64,000 nucleotides of DNA from Agrostemma githago (GCA_958450325.1 OY288243.1:61054606-61118605), one strand, 5' to 3'. Shown: positions 43,146 to 54,500, numbered from the stretch's first letter. Notes: a model not told the origin generated them from the letters alone. Numbers and translations are program-made.

Positions 43146-45029
43146 ACCTTCTACCATTTTCTTCACCCTTATTTTTGATTTGTAGCTTTATTTTCGTAGT
43201 TTCTTTTCTTTTTCTTTTGTCTCTCCGCACACTACGATTGAGCATATGAGGACATTGCTCGGTTTAACTGTGGGGGAGCGATATTCTAGCGAAGTTAGTT
43301 TTATTTTCTTAGTTTTTGGAAAAAATCTTTAAAATCCATAAAAATTTGAAAAAAATTTCACAAAAATCAAAAAGATTTTTCTTTTGTGTGTTTTCCTCTT
43401 GTGTCATTGTGTCGTATATTTGTTTTGTGTGCGTGTTTTCGCCTCCCTTTCCCTTATAGGTTGCTTTAATCGCCGTTAACTTTGGAAGGCTTTCAAGACT
43501 CCCGGTAACATCTTATCTCTTTTTCTTCTTTACCTCTTGCGGAGTTTGGAGAAGATTGTGATGTTGTGTGCTCGGGTGGAGCTTTGTAAAGTATGGATGA
43601 TTTGGTGGCTTGCTTGGATGATCGGGGTGGTGTTTATGTTGTGTATGTGTTCGTTTTGTTTTGTTTTTGTTTTGTTGCTTTTGCTTCTTTTTCTTTCGTT
43701 CATTTTCGTCATGTCTTTGATTTTATGTTGTGCTATGTTGTGTGTCATGTGTGTAAACCGTTTTCGAAAACCCGGTTTAGAGACTAGTGTATGAGTGCAT
43801 ACTTTCCCTTTTTAGTAGTATGAATCGAGTCTTGGACTTTAGTCTAGTAGAATGACCCTAAATCAATGAATTCGTTGGTCCTTTACCTTGAGTCCACCTA
43901 GCTTACTAGGGATTTACTACGGGATTTGCATTTTGACCATTATGACCACCCACGGTGTGAAAAGGCCTTGGTTACCGAGTCTCGTCCCTTAGCTGACCAT
44001 GTTTAGGATTGTTTGATTAGTCCAAGTTCTCCACTTTTTGTGGGTTTGAAGGGAAGGACGCTCCCCAACTCTCCCATTTACCTACCTCCTACACATATCC
44101 ACACAATAAAATTGCAATTTGTTGAGTTCTCTCTTTCTTGTTACCCAATAAGGAATGCCAAAAAGCCAAATCTTGCCAAGAAAGAGCAAAGAAAAAGAAA
44201 AGAAAGAAAAATGAAAGAAAGAAAAGAATGAAGAAAAAGAAAAGGCACAAAAGTCAAAAAGAAGATAGAAAAGAAGAAAAAGAAATGGCATGGCAATAAA
44301 CAAATCAAAACGTCGAAAAGAAAGAAAATGCCAAAAGAAAACCCGTCTCACAAAAAAGAAATCCCCACAAAAATAAGCCTCTTTTCGACTTTTTCCGTGA
44401 AGAGCCTACCAAAGGACCGAGTCCCGAGGAAGGATGATAGCGGCATTAGTCGGTCTTCCCTCATTTTGCAATTATTTCCACCTTTTTACTTGGGCTAATT
44501 AGGCGGTTTCAGACATGGGACGACCCTCTTGGCTCTTTGATAAAAGGGGTGGGGTCTCACTTACCTACAGTGTCGACTAACACCGTGGTTCATCACTTTC
44601 CTTCTCCGCCGATCGTCTCGTGGTACGTTCTTAGAAGGTTAGGAGGAACCGAGGTAAGTTACCAACATTTTCATTGCTTTGTCGTCATACTATTAGAGTT
44701 TAGTCCACCTCGGTTTGTATTGCTAGCTTGGGAACGTTGTCACTTGCCTTGAGTCCTAAACCGGTGCTTCTTTCACCGCTTGGTTGAGGGAAGTGGTATT
44801 TGTTTTCTTTTGGGTGCAACCGATTTTTGTTTGTTTGTTTGTATGCTTGTCTGTTTTTGTGTTTTATGTCCAGTTGCATCCACAGTTTTGTCGCAAGACC
44901 CCACTTGCCTTGCGGAGTGCACTTTTCCTCTAAGGGCACTCGTGTGAGTTGAAAGGGCGTAGGGTGCGCTAATACTCATTCGGCTAGTATAGTAGTTAGT
45001 TTGTGCTTACTCGAGGGCGAGTAAGGATT
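43146..45029 (+). other. Athila-like 3' untranslated region
   Basis: No gene seen. A PPT-like AACTGTGGGGGAG lies at about 43267-43279, 1.8 kb before the real PPT. A purine-rich AAAGAAAAG-type stretch covers 44160-44300. Short ORFs are low-complexity. Confidence 0.6.
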
Positions 45030-45043
45030 AAGTGTGGGGGAGT
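45030..45043 (+). other. Polypurine tract of the Athila-like element
   Basis: AAGTGTGGGGGAGT directly precedes the 3' LTR start TGATAAGTG at 45044. Confidence 0.85.
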
Positions 45044-45658
45044 TGATAAGTGTAGTTTGTAGTGCCTATTTCGTAGTATTTTGGTCCCATTTTCCTTGTG
45101 GAATCGCTCCTTGGGAGCGATTCATGGGCTACTTATGCTTCCTCTAGCTCGTTTTAGGTTCCCGAGACGATTCATGAGGAGTTGGAGTGATTCCGACTCC
45201 ATACATACACTTTTCGGAGCCAACGAAGCGGAGGAACGATCACTCGATGCCTTGGATTCAGCCCCGAGACCTTGGGACCCAATCCCGAGCCTCCGAGACC
45301 CGATCCCGAGTCCCGAGAATCGATGAGAAGTTCATGTGAAGCAAGGAGGAACCAAAAGGATCATATTGGAGGCCTACAAGACTCGTCCCCGACGGGTATG
45401 CACCTCATCCCGTCGGGGATGAAGTGCGCTTTTAGAGGAGCCACTGCCAGACCGTCCCGGTGGGGACCAACCCGTCCCGGTCGGGATGACCCCGTCCCGA
45501 TCGGGATCGGCGTGCTATAGCCGGACTTCCTTATTTCATCCTCCTTCATTCTTGTACCCCTATATATACTTCCCTCTTGTATTGTTTATGTATCCTACCT
45601 TAGTTTAGACTCTCTTAAGCCTCTCTACAAGTTATAAACCCTAGATTTAGTTCTTCAC
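45044..45658 (+). repeat. 3' LTR of the Athila-like element, left part
   Basis: Matches 36957-37570 with few differences. It ends at TTCAC (45654-45658), the left target duplication of R2. The LTR resumes at 58022. Confidence 0.93.
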
Positions 45659-46348
45659 TGTTCCGGTCACGGAAACAATTAACCCGGCTCTGGATCCGGG
45701 TTGTGTAATCGGATCGCTGGTAAGTAACAGATCGCCTGATTTCCTTCAACCTCTCCTTTTGATCGGACCTTCCCGGCGGAGCTGGCCTGCTCCCTGCACA
45801 ATGAACGCACAGGGCTCCTGGGGTTGTCCGAGGGAACCCTCTCCGATGCCTAAGTTAGTCCGTGAAATGCCTTGATGAACCTAGCTCGTGAGGAACTAGG
45901 TGGCGTTTTTAGGAGTGAGAGTCTAGAGAGAGAAAATCCAAGCCCTCTCATGTGGGAAGTGGAAGAGTATTTATACTTTCCCACAAGAGAGAGGAAAAGA
46001 GAAGAGGAGAGAGAGAGAATGAGTGGATGAGAGATTGACATGTGGTTTTACCTCATCCACTCGTTCTCCCTTACCTTTAGGCAAGATGACAGAGGGGGCT
46101 TCTGGGAACCTCGGCCCTGCTGAGGGAGAAGGTTGCCCGGAGGCAGGCGAGCGGGGAGTGCCTGCACGCCCTTCACAGCCAGCCGCCTTACCCTACCGGG
46201 CAGGCGGCCTCCTTGTAGCTTTGTTCCACTAGGGAAATCCAGGTGTCTTATCCTGACGGCCTGCTGGGCAGGCTCCTCGGTTCCCTAGACGGGGTCTTTA
46301 TGGGGCCTGCTAGGCGGGCGGTCCGATGCAGGCTCCTGACCCTCATTA
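45659..46348 (-). repeat. 3' LTR of R2
   Basis: In element orientation it starts TAATGAGGGTCAGG (TG changed to TA) and ends CCGTGACCGGAACA. TATA box GTATAAATAC near 45976-45967 lies between arms CTCTCATGTGGGAA (45946-45959) and TTCCCACAAGAGAG; hairpin 1 is at 46015-46068. Confidence 0.93.
46015..46068 (-). promoter_or_regulatory. U3 hairpin 1 of R2 LTR
   Basis: GAGAATGAGTGGATGAG (46015-46031) pairs with CTCATCCACTCGTTCTC (46052-46068) at 16 of 17 positions. It is homologous to 12487-12540 of R1. Confidence 0.7.
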
Positions 46349-46620
46349 ATTGGCCCTCACCGGCTGGGGGGGAAGCAGGGTTCCCCTTCGGCAGGTGGAC
46401 TCTTGGTGGAGGGGAGTTGACTTGTGTCTCTTTCCACTGCATTTAATGCGTTCGCGTATTCCCGAGGGGGAGTCTCTTCTGTATTGGGCATGCCAAGAGT
46501 TTAATTGTTCCTTAGGTCATGATTGCCTTGTGCACCAAATGGATTTTTGGGCAACGTGCTGGTTGGTCGTTTCTCCTGTCAGGGTGGTTGGGGCGTTATT
46601 CAATGCCTTGGCTTTCCTCG
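46349..46620. other. Upstream region of R2 antisense gene a
   Basis: Starts with the PPT region of R2 (GTGAGGGCCAAT on minus, next to the LTR) and leads to the TATA box at 46621. No gene seen. Confidence 0.5.
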
Positions 46621-46627
46621 TATAAAT
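46621..46627 (+). promoter_or_regulatory. TATA box of R2 antisense gene a
   Basis: TATAAAT about 70 bp upstream of ATG 46695; the same spacing as in R1. Confidence 0.65.
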
Positions 46628-46694
46628 TGCATTTTTCCTTTGCTATTTTCACGACCCATCTTCAACTTTCCTCTTCTTCTTTTCTCTTAAGAAA

Positions 46695-47279
46695 ATGTCG
46701 TGGATTACCAAAACATTCTTTTACCAAGGGACTCGTGTGGTGACCCGCCGTTTCAGGGGCCGTCAGAGACTGAGGTATTCCAGGGCATCCTTTCTCATCT
46801 TGCGCCGCAGCCGGCGACCCCGCACTCAACTCCATAGGAGGCTTAAGAGGAGGTCTCATGTCAGGGCGGGCAAGCGCCCTCTGAGGGCTTCTCCTACCGT
46901 CCCAAAGCATAAACGCTGCCTCCAGGGAGGGGGTTGTTTTGATAGGGGGTGCCCTGAATGTTACCCATGGCTACACCCTGAGCAGTTTGACCCTGATCAC
47001 TCAGAGTTGGGCTCTTCTTCTGAGTCGGGCCCTTCTTCCCCTTTGAGGAAGAAAGTGGGCTGCGGCTCCTGTGACGACATTGAGACAGTCCCTTATGGGA
47101 GGGACTGGGATGTCAGCAGCCGGGATTCCGGCGACAGTGACGGCCGGGGTTATTCCTCCAGTCGAGATGGTGATGATGACTCTGCAGACCCCTTCAAGGA
47201 TTCCGACGACTGGGACTGGGGATCCGATGCAGGGGGGCACAGCCCTGGGGAATACTCCCCAGGTTCTGATGATGATTAG
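46695..47279 (+). CDS. R2 antisense gene a: basic, Cys-rich protein with acidic tail (194 aa), unknown function
   Basis: ATG 46695 (MSWITKTFFYQGTRVV) to TAG 47277-47279, no introns. Residues 15-65 are highly basic (RRFRGRQRLRYSR). Residues 75-94 hold CLQGGGCFDRGCPECYPWLH, the same C-x5-C-x4-C-x2-C-x4-H spacing as in R1. HPEQFDPDHSE follows, then CGSC and PYGRDWDVSSRDSGDSDG, and an Asp/Ser tail ending DDWDWGSDAGG. Identity with the R1 protein is highest around the Cys/His block and the WDWGSD tail, so these are the functional parts. It lies upstream of gene b on the same strand with a separate TATA box. No family recognised; a zinc-stabilised RNA- or DNA-binding protein is inference. TAATGAAA near 47385 could serve polyadenylation. 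Confidence 0.8.
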   Translation: MSWITKTFFYQGTRVVTRRFRGRQRLRYSRASFLILRRSRRPRTQLHRRLKRRSHVRAGKRPLRASPTVPKHKRCLQGGGCFDRGCPECYPWLHPEQFDPDHSELGSSSESGPSSPLRKKVGCGSCDDIETVPYGRDWDVSSRDSGDSDGRGYSSSRDGDDDSADPFKDSDDWDWGSDAGGHSPGEYSPGSDDD

Positions 47280-47622
47280 GCCTGCCCTTGGGGCGCAGGC
47301 GTGATGAGCCGGAAAAATAGGGGCTCTTTTTGTACTTTGTTTGTCCTGGATGTAATTGCCCGCTTTTCCGGGTTTTTTAAGACTTAATGAAAGAAAGTTC
47401 AGGCAATTTGTTTGTGTGTGTTGTATTTTTACTATTTGTTTATTACTTATTGTTTGAATGAAGAGAGGACGTCACAGGGTGATCAATCCTCTGACACCGT
47501 TTGGTCCTTTCGAGGCTACCCTTGGGAAGCTACACAGGGCTGACTTCCAAGGGGGTGACGCGTGGACAGTAATCTTTGGGCGGATTTTTGAGGGTTGGCG
47601 ACTCTTTGTATGCCCTCTCTCC
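47280..47622. other. Intergenic region between R2 antisense genes a and b
   Basis: Contains the probable 3' end of gene a (TTAATGAAAG near 47384) and the start of the gene b promoter. A similar TAATGAAA lies after R1 gene a on minus (near 22650). Confidence 0.5.
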
Positions 47623-47630
47623 TATAAAAG
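47623..47630 (+). promoter_or_regulatory. TATA box of R2 antisense gene b
   Basis: TATAAAAG after a CT-rich stretch, about 250 bp upstream of ATG 47877. Confidence 0.6.
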
Positions 47631-47876
47631 CAATCAGCCACCCATTCCTCCTCTTTTTCCTTTTTCAAACCTTCTTTCTTCTTCAAATCTTCCTTTCTCT
47701 TTCTCTGCAAACCCTTTGGTGTGACGACTTGTGCCTTCCTTTGTACCCCCGTTTCTCTGGGAGATTTCTCCTTCAGGCTTTCATCGCACCGGCAGACGAC
47801 CTTAGGTTAGACTTTTGTCTTCCATTTCTTGCTCTTTCTTTTCGATTTCTTGTTTTCCATTCCTATTAGAGTTACA

Positions 47877-50247
47877 ATGTCTAGAACTCGTGAGCGGATC
47901 CTACCTTTTACTGACCCATCGAGGAGGGAGGAAGGGGAAAAAGGTAGGGAGAATTTTGCCTCCTCCTCTAGGGAGGTTGGCTCTGGGGTAGTTGAGGAAG
48001 AAAATTCGGCGGGTAGTGGAGGTGGTAACTCTCCTGACCCTCCCTCTTACGACGTCATTGATTCGGACGACGAGGCGCTGGAAATTGACCCCTCCAGGAC
48101 CTCTGGCCCCCTTATTCCTCGGGAAAGGGGTAAGGTTTATTATTTAGATAAAGCCAAGTACCACGTTCCCTTGGGAACTTACCCCGACCCGAAAAACCGG
48201 GACTTGATTCTTGCGAAAAATGCCGCCGGTGTGATTGAGCGGTTTTACAATTTTGGGGACGGGTACACAATTGTTGTCCCCGGCGAGAAAGACACCGTAT
48301 GCAGCCCTCCCGACGGGTGCATAGCGGTTTACCACAAGTGTTTGGAGTTCGGCCTTCGCTTTCCTCTTCATCCTTCCCTGGAAGAGATTTTCAGGCGTAT
48401 GAACGTGGCTATCGCCCAGCTGACAGCCATGGCTGTTAGGTCATTGATTTCATATGTTTGGACCTGCCTGTTCCATCGCGTCGAGCCCTCTATTGATGCC
48501 TTGAGGTTTATGGTCGGCCTACAAATGGTCTCTTCTGGGAGTGAGAGCTCTCCTGGGTATTGGTCCCTTTTGAGGCAGAAGGGGCATACTCTGGTGTGGC
48601 CGGCTATGGACAGCCTGAGAGACTGGAAGAACAATTTTCTTTATGTGCACAGTGCCCATGGGTGGAAGATTCCCCGTCATTTCAGGAATCATGTCCACAC
48701 CAGACTAGAGACCCACGAGGAGTATCACCCTGGCGTGGGTGGAAAAGCCCTGGAGGTGAAGCTGAGCAGGAAGGATAAGGAACTGGTAGGCTATTTTGCC
48801 GCCCATACTGATAAATATGGGGTGTATGGCCCTTCATTATGGCTCCCCCATGCAGAGCTCATTGCTACTGATAGATACCTGACCCGGTTGGGCATGAATC
48901 CGGGCCTAGATGAAGGTAGTTCAGGAGTGCTGATGATTCTTCCTTACCTTTTATCTTTTTAAGTGTCCTGACTGTTCGTCTGTTTGCTTTGCAGGTCTTG
49001 CCACCTTCCTTTGGAAAAAAGGGGAGGTGAGGCGTCTGGGTTTGACCGAGACTCTTACCGTTGTCCAAAGCCGCCCTTCTCTTCCCCCTGATTTCAAGAA
49101 AGGTGAGAAGAACTTGATGAAGCATTTGAAGGGTTTGTCTTTTAGTAGGCCAAGGCTCCCTGCCCCTCCCAGATCAACGCCTGCGAAAACGGCGGTTTCT
49201 GAAGCCACCCTTTCCCCGATTGCGAAGAAGGTGATTGCCTATGAGGCTACTCCCTCACCTGCTGGTAGGCAGGGGGGCCTTTCTGCAGGGGTTCAGATTC
49301 TCTCGGGGCCACGGGCCGCAGGCTTCGAAGAGACTGGGGAAAGCACTCCCAGAGGGTTGATTAGAAAGAGGAGCAGGGAGGCTCCGAGTGCAGACCATGT
49401 GGTGGATTTGGAAGCCGCTACGCCTGAACCAAAACGCTTCGCTCAGGGGGTTCTTGGTACCCTCTTTTCTGAGGAAAACACCGAATTTCATTATACCGCC
49501 GGTGATAGCCAGGATGTTTCTGCCTTACTTTCCGACTCTGGGGCAGTTTTGGCGGATCATCTCCTCAAGACTGTCCACTCTGCCACTCATCAAGTGACTC
49601 AGTATGTTCAGCGTACCGCCAGAATCATTCAGGCTTCTGCGGAGTTGGTGACCCTTAATCGTTTGAGTGATGAGGAACTGGCTAATTCCGACCGCCTTTC
49701 TGCAGTCGAAAGGGATGTTGCTCTTATTTCCAGTTTGAAGGATCAATTGGCAAAAAGGGAGAACGAGCTGGAAGAGGCCAGGAGTCAGGTGACTCACTGG
49801 AAGTCTCAAAATGAGAGGGCTGTCAGGGAGGTGTCTCGCCTGGAGGAGGAGTCGAAGGGAGCTAAGCAGGCCTTCGCAGAGCTGGAGCAGGCCAGGAAGG
49901 CTTTAGCTGAGCTGGATCACGCCAAGAAAAGTGCCGTCGATCTAGGGGAGCGTCTTTCCAAGGCGAATTCAGATCTTCAGGCGGCTCTTGGTGATCTAGC
50001 GGCGAAGACTGGGGAGTGGCAGAAAGAGAGGGATGAAATAATTCAAGAGGTGGAAACGGCCGTGTCAGCGGGTTTTGTGAATGGCGCCAACTCTTGCTTA
50101 GGGGTAGTTATGGAGGCTGTCAAGGAGATGTTCCCTGGTTTTGATGAAGAAGCTTTTCGGGCCCTCTACGCCGCCAAGGACGAGGCCCAGATGCGCAGGA
50201 TGGCTGAAGGGGCTGCTACTCCTGACCCAGATGCTCCCCCTGCTTAA
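47877..50247 (+). CDS. R2 antisense gene b: PF04195-like domain and coiled-coil protein (763 aa, one intron)
   Basis: Exon 1 47877-48915, intron 48916-48994, exon 2 48995-50247; total 2,292 nt, open throughout. Residues 1-90 are acidic and low-complexity (DVIDSDDEALEIDPSR). About 135-290 form the PF04195-like domain: GCIAVYHKCLEFGLRFPLHP, MNVAIAQLTAMAVRSLISYV, FMVGLQMVSS, DWKNNFLYVHSAHGWKIPRH. A Pro/Ser linker follows, then ENTEFHYTAGDSQDVSALLS (conserved with R1), and a long coiled coil at about 580-700 (LKDQLAKRENELEEARSQ). The end has VMEAVKEMFPGFDEEAFRAL. The PF04195 name, putative gypsy-type transposon, reflects its occurrence in such elements; no activity is known to me. It is transcribed against gag-pol. 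A structural or regulatory role is open. Confidence 0.85.
48916..48994 (+). other. Intron of R2 antisense gene b
   Basis: Donor GAAG|GTAGTTC and acceptor TTTGCAG|GTCTT; 79 bp, T-rich before the acceptor. Unspliced, the frame would stop at 48961. Same place and phase as the R1 intron. Confidence 0.8.
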
Positions 50248-50500
50248 TATGGAGGGCAGTCTTCCTCAGAGGGCTCTTGTTCGTCCCCCGCTGCGCCTAC
50301 GCTGATGCTTTGACTTCTTTATTTCTTTGCGCGCCGAGCCCTTTTGTGGCCGGCTGCCGTGTTTACTGTAATCACCTTTTTAGCAAACTTTTATCCTGTG
50401 TACCCTTGTCACTTTATTCCTTTTTATGAGGATCTTTTTGTTTGTTTTTGCTTGGTTTCCTGTATAAGTTTGATGTGCAGCCTGCCCCTGCTTGCCCATA
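50248..50500. other. 3' flank of R2 antisense gene b
   Basis: No gene seen; leads into the tandem array. Confidence 0.5.
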
Positions 50501-51265
50501 GGTAAGCAGGGAGGCTCTTAACGTTTTTATACAAGGTTGGGGGGGCCTGCCCCCAGTCCTTGTTGGTCCGGCCTGTCCCTGGCTTTTGTTCAAAGTCCAG
50601 GGGGCCTGCCCCCCTGCCTGCCCAGAGGTAAGCAGGGAGGCTCTTAACGTTTTTATACAAGGTTGGGGGGGCCTGCCCCCAGTCCTTGTTGGTCCGGCTT
50701 GTCCCTGGCTTTTGTTCAAAGTCCAGGGGGCCTGCCTCCTGCCTGCCCAGAGGTAAGCAGGGGGGCTTTTTGCGTTTTTTATACAAGGTTGGGGGGCCTG
50801 CCCCCAGTCCTTGTTGGTCCGGCCTGTCCCTGGCTTTTGTTCAAAGTCCAGGGGGCCTGCCCCCTGCCTGCCTAGAGGTAAGTAGGGGGGCTTTTTGCGT
50901 TTTTTATACAAGGTTGGGGGGCCTGCCCCCAGTCCTTGTTGGTCCGGACTGTCCCTGGCTTTTGTTCAAAGTCCAGAGGGCCTGCCCCCTGCCTACCCAG
51001 AGGTAAGCAGGGAGGCTTTTTGCGTTTTTTATACAAGGTTGGAGGGGCCTGCTCCCAGTCCTTGTTGGTCCGGCATGTCCCTAGCTTTTGTTCAAAGTCC
51101 AGGGGGCCTGCCCCCTGCCTGCCCAGAGGTAAGCAGGGGGGCTTTTTGCATTTTCTATACGAGGTTGGGGGGCCTGCCCCCAGTCCTTGTTGATCCGGCC
51201 TGTCCCTGGCTTTTGTTCAAAGTCCAGGGGGCCTGCTCCCTGCCTGCCCAGAGGTAAGCAGGGAG
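50501..51265 (-). repeat. Tandem repeat array of R2 (about 125-bp unit, 6 copies)
   Basis: GGTAAGCAGG-type unit starts lie near 50501, 50628, 50752, 50877, 51002, 51128 and 51252 (spacing 124-127 bp). On minus each unit reads CAAGGACTGGGGGCAGGCC...CCTTGTATAAAAA, homologous to the R1 unit. ORFs on both strands across the array are repeat products. Confidence 0.9.
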
Positions 51266-51509
51266 GTCTGGAATTTTTGTTGGGGTGTTCATTTTCGTTA
51301 GCTTTGGCAACAGGGGGGCCTCCCCCTATTGCCCCCTGCTCGTTTGTGTGTGAAAACGCGAGTTTAAACAGGCAACGAGTATGAATCTGAAGCTCTCATT
51401 TCTTTATAAAACTTTTTGACATAAGGGTGGTCGGAGCCGTCGACATTCTTTGACCGTCCTCCGCCATTGTTTTCAGCAAAAAAAAATAAAAACTATCTTT
51501 AGACTTGGT
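51266..51509. other. Spacer between the R2 array and the gag-pol stop
   Basis: Collinear with 18721-19004 of R1. No gene seen. Confidence 0.5.
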
Positions 51510-54500
51510 TTAGACATAATATTTCTTCAGGGTGTCCGCGTTCCAGTGAGCATTCAATTCTTGTCCTTCAAGGTTGGCGATTTTGTATGTGCCTGGTCCC
51601 AGGATTTGCGTTACTTGGTATGGACCTTCCCAGTTGGCACTTAGCTTTCCGTGCTCCCTTGATTTTCCAACAGCCTGCGTTTTTCTGAGAACCAGATCAC
51701 CCATCTGGAAATTTCTCTGGTGTACTCTTCTGTTGTAGGCTTTCCTCATTCGTTGCTGGTAGGCAACGATGTTGGTACTGGCCTCCTCCCTTATCTCGTT
51801 GACCAGATCTAAGGCCTCGACCATTGCAGCTTCATTCTCAGTCCGGTCGTATTGCAGGGAGCGCAGAGATGGGATCCTGGCCTCAATTGGTAGTAGAGCC
51901 TCTGCTCCATATACTAGACCGAACGGGGTCTGGCCTGTAGATTCTTTTTGGGTTGTCCGGATTGACCAGAGTATGCTGGGAAGCTCGTCAGCCCATCTGC
52001 CCTTGAGGTCATCTACCATTTTCTTAAGGCCATTTAAGATCTGCTTGTTGGCTGCCTTTGCCTGTCCGTTGGTTTGAGGATGGCAGACGGCCGAGTAGGC
52101 AACTGCGATGCTATGGCTTTCTAGCCAGATTCTCAGGGGATCATTGACAAACTGCCTGCCATGATCAAACACCAACATTTTTGGCAGGCCGAATCTAGTG
52201 ATAATATTTCGCCATATCACTTTTCTGACCGCTGGTTCGGTAATGTTGGGCACTGCTTCAGCTTCTATCCATTTGGTGAAGTAGTCTATAGCCACGATCA
52301 AGAACTTCCTGCCCCCAGTGGCCACCGTGAAAGGTCCTAATATGTCCATCCCCCACTGAGCGAAGGGGATGGGGGATAGGATTGGCCTGAGTTCCTGGGC
52401 CGGGACATGGATTGACGGAGCGAAGAGTTGGCATTTTCTGCACTTCTGGGTCAGGCTTCTGGCATCTGCTAGCATGGTAGGCCAGTAGTAGCCTGCCCTT
52501 AGGGCCTTGTGGGCCAGCGATCTTCCTCCGATGTGGTGTCCACAGATTCCTGGGTGGATGTCCTCCAGTACTTCAGCAGCCTGGTCTGCCCTTAGGCATT
52601 TGAGCAGGGGGTAAGTAAAAGATTTCTTATAGAGTTCTTCGCCAATGATTATGAACCAGGCTGCTTTGGCCTGTACCTTCCTCTTTTGCACCGTGTCTGA
52701 TGGCAGGATACCATGCTTTTTGAACTGAATGAAGGGGGTCATCCAATTTTCCGGCCCTTCCTCGACGGTGCTAATTGCCTGACAGGCGCTGGTAGATTTT
52801 TCATGCAGAACATCAACCCACACTGATCTCCGTATGTCTTGCAGGCTGGAGCTTGCTAGGTTTGACAGAGCGTCGGCTCGGTTGTTCTGTGAACGAGGTA
52901 TTTGCTGGATTTCATAGGACTTTAGGCCCGACAACTCTTGCTTTACTTTCTCAAGGTATGTGGCCATGGTCTGATCTTTGGCCTCATATTCTCCATTAAT
53001 TTGATTGGCAATGAGCTGAGAATCGGTAGCTAGTGTAACTCGCTCTGCCCCTGCGGCTTCAGCCAGTTTTATCCCTGTGAGCACAGCCTCGTATTCCGCC
53101 TCGTTGTTTGATGCCGGGAAGGTGAATCTGAGTGCATGCTCGAAATCCACTCCCTCAGGGCTGGTTAACACGACGCCTGCGCCTGCACCATTGGCTGTTG
53201 AGGATCCATCAGTGTGCACGATCCATTCCTCGGCAGGGGGCTCCTCCTCCCCTGAATGAGAGCATTCAGCCAGGAAATCGGCCAAGGCCTGGGCTTTGAT
53301 AGCTGTCCTTGGCTGGTATGATATTCCCAGACCACTTAACTCGATCGCCCATTTCAGCAGTCTCCCTGATTTCTCAAACTTTTCCAACACTTTTTCCAGT
53401 GGTTGGTCGGTGAGGACCACAACGGGATGTGCGTCAAAGTAGGGTCTGAGTTTTCTGGCTGCAATGATGACTGCATAGGCGGCTTTTTCTATCAGGGGGT
53501 AATTTCTCTCTGCTGTTCCCAGGGCGTGACTCACAAAGTAGATGGATTGCTGCGAATTTGCTTCTTCCCTTAGGATGACGGCACTTACCGTAGTATTCGT
53601 GACAGCAATGTATAGGTACAGTTTTTCTCCGGCTACCGGTCTTGCCAGGGTAGGGAGTTTCTTTAGGTGCTCTTTCAATTGCTCGAAGGCTTTCTTTTGT
53701 TCATCCTCCCATTTAAATTGCTTGTTGCCTTTTAATATTTTGAAGAAGGGGGTGGACTTGTCTGCTGACCTGGCGATAAACCGAGCCAGAGCGGCCATTC
53801 TGCCTGTGAGCCGCTGAATGTCCCTGATGGTTTTGGACTCCGGAAGGTCTAGGACCGCCTGAACTTTCTCGGGGTTGGCGTCTATCCCCCTGGAGCTGAC
53901 CAAAAAACCCAGGAATTTTCCGGATCGGACCCCGAATGTGCACTTTTTCGGATTCAGCTTCATCTTATATGACCGCAGGGAAGAGAATGTCTCTTGAAGG
54001 TCTGTCAGATGCTCCTTATCCCCCTTACTTTTGACGATCGCATCGTCGACATAGGCTTCTAAGTTTCTTCCCTTCTGACTTTCGAAGACTCTGTCTACCA
54101 ACCGCTGATAGGTGGCGCCGGCATTCTTCAGCCCAAATGGCATCATCTTGTACATGTAGGTGCCATGGCTGGTTATGAAGGCGCATCTTACTCTGTCTAG
54201 CTGCCAGAGGTACACTTGATGGTACCCTGAGAACGCATCCAGAAAACTTAGCATGGTGTATCCACTAGTGGCGTCCACTAGTTGATCTATCCTGGGCAGA
54301 GGGTAGCAGTCCTTAGGGCAGGCCTTGTTAAGATTTGTAAAATCTACGCACATTCTCCATGCGCCTGATGACTTCTTTACCATGACAACGTTTGCCAACC
54401 ATTCAGGGTAGTCACAGACTTCGATGAAGTCTGCCTTCAGAAGTTTGTCTATTTCTTCTTTTATCGCCGCATCTTTTTCTACGGACATGTTCCTTTTTTT

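Noticed and set aside
43537..43794. Hydrophobic 85-aa ORF (possible env-like membrane segment)
   Set aside because: Low-complexity T-rich sequence in the 3' UTR; no signal peptide or conserved partner, so I do not call an env gene.
50414..51384. Overlapping ORFs on both strands with repeated peptides
   Set aside because: Translations of the R2 tandem array in many frames; no conserved protein with R1.
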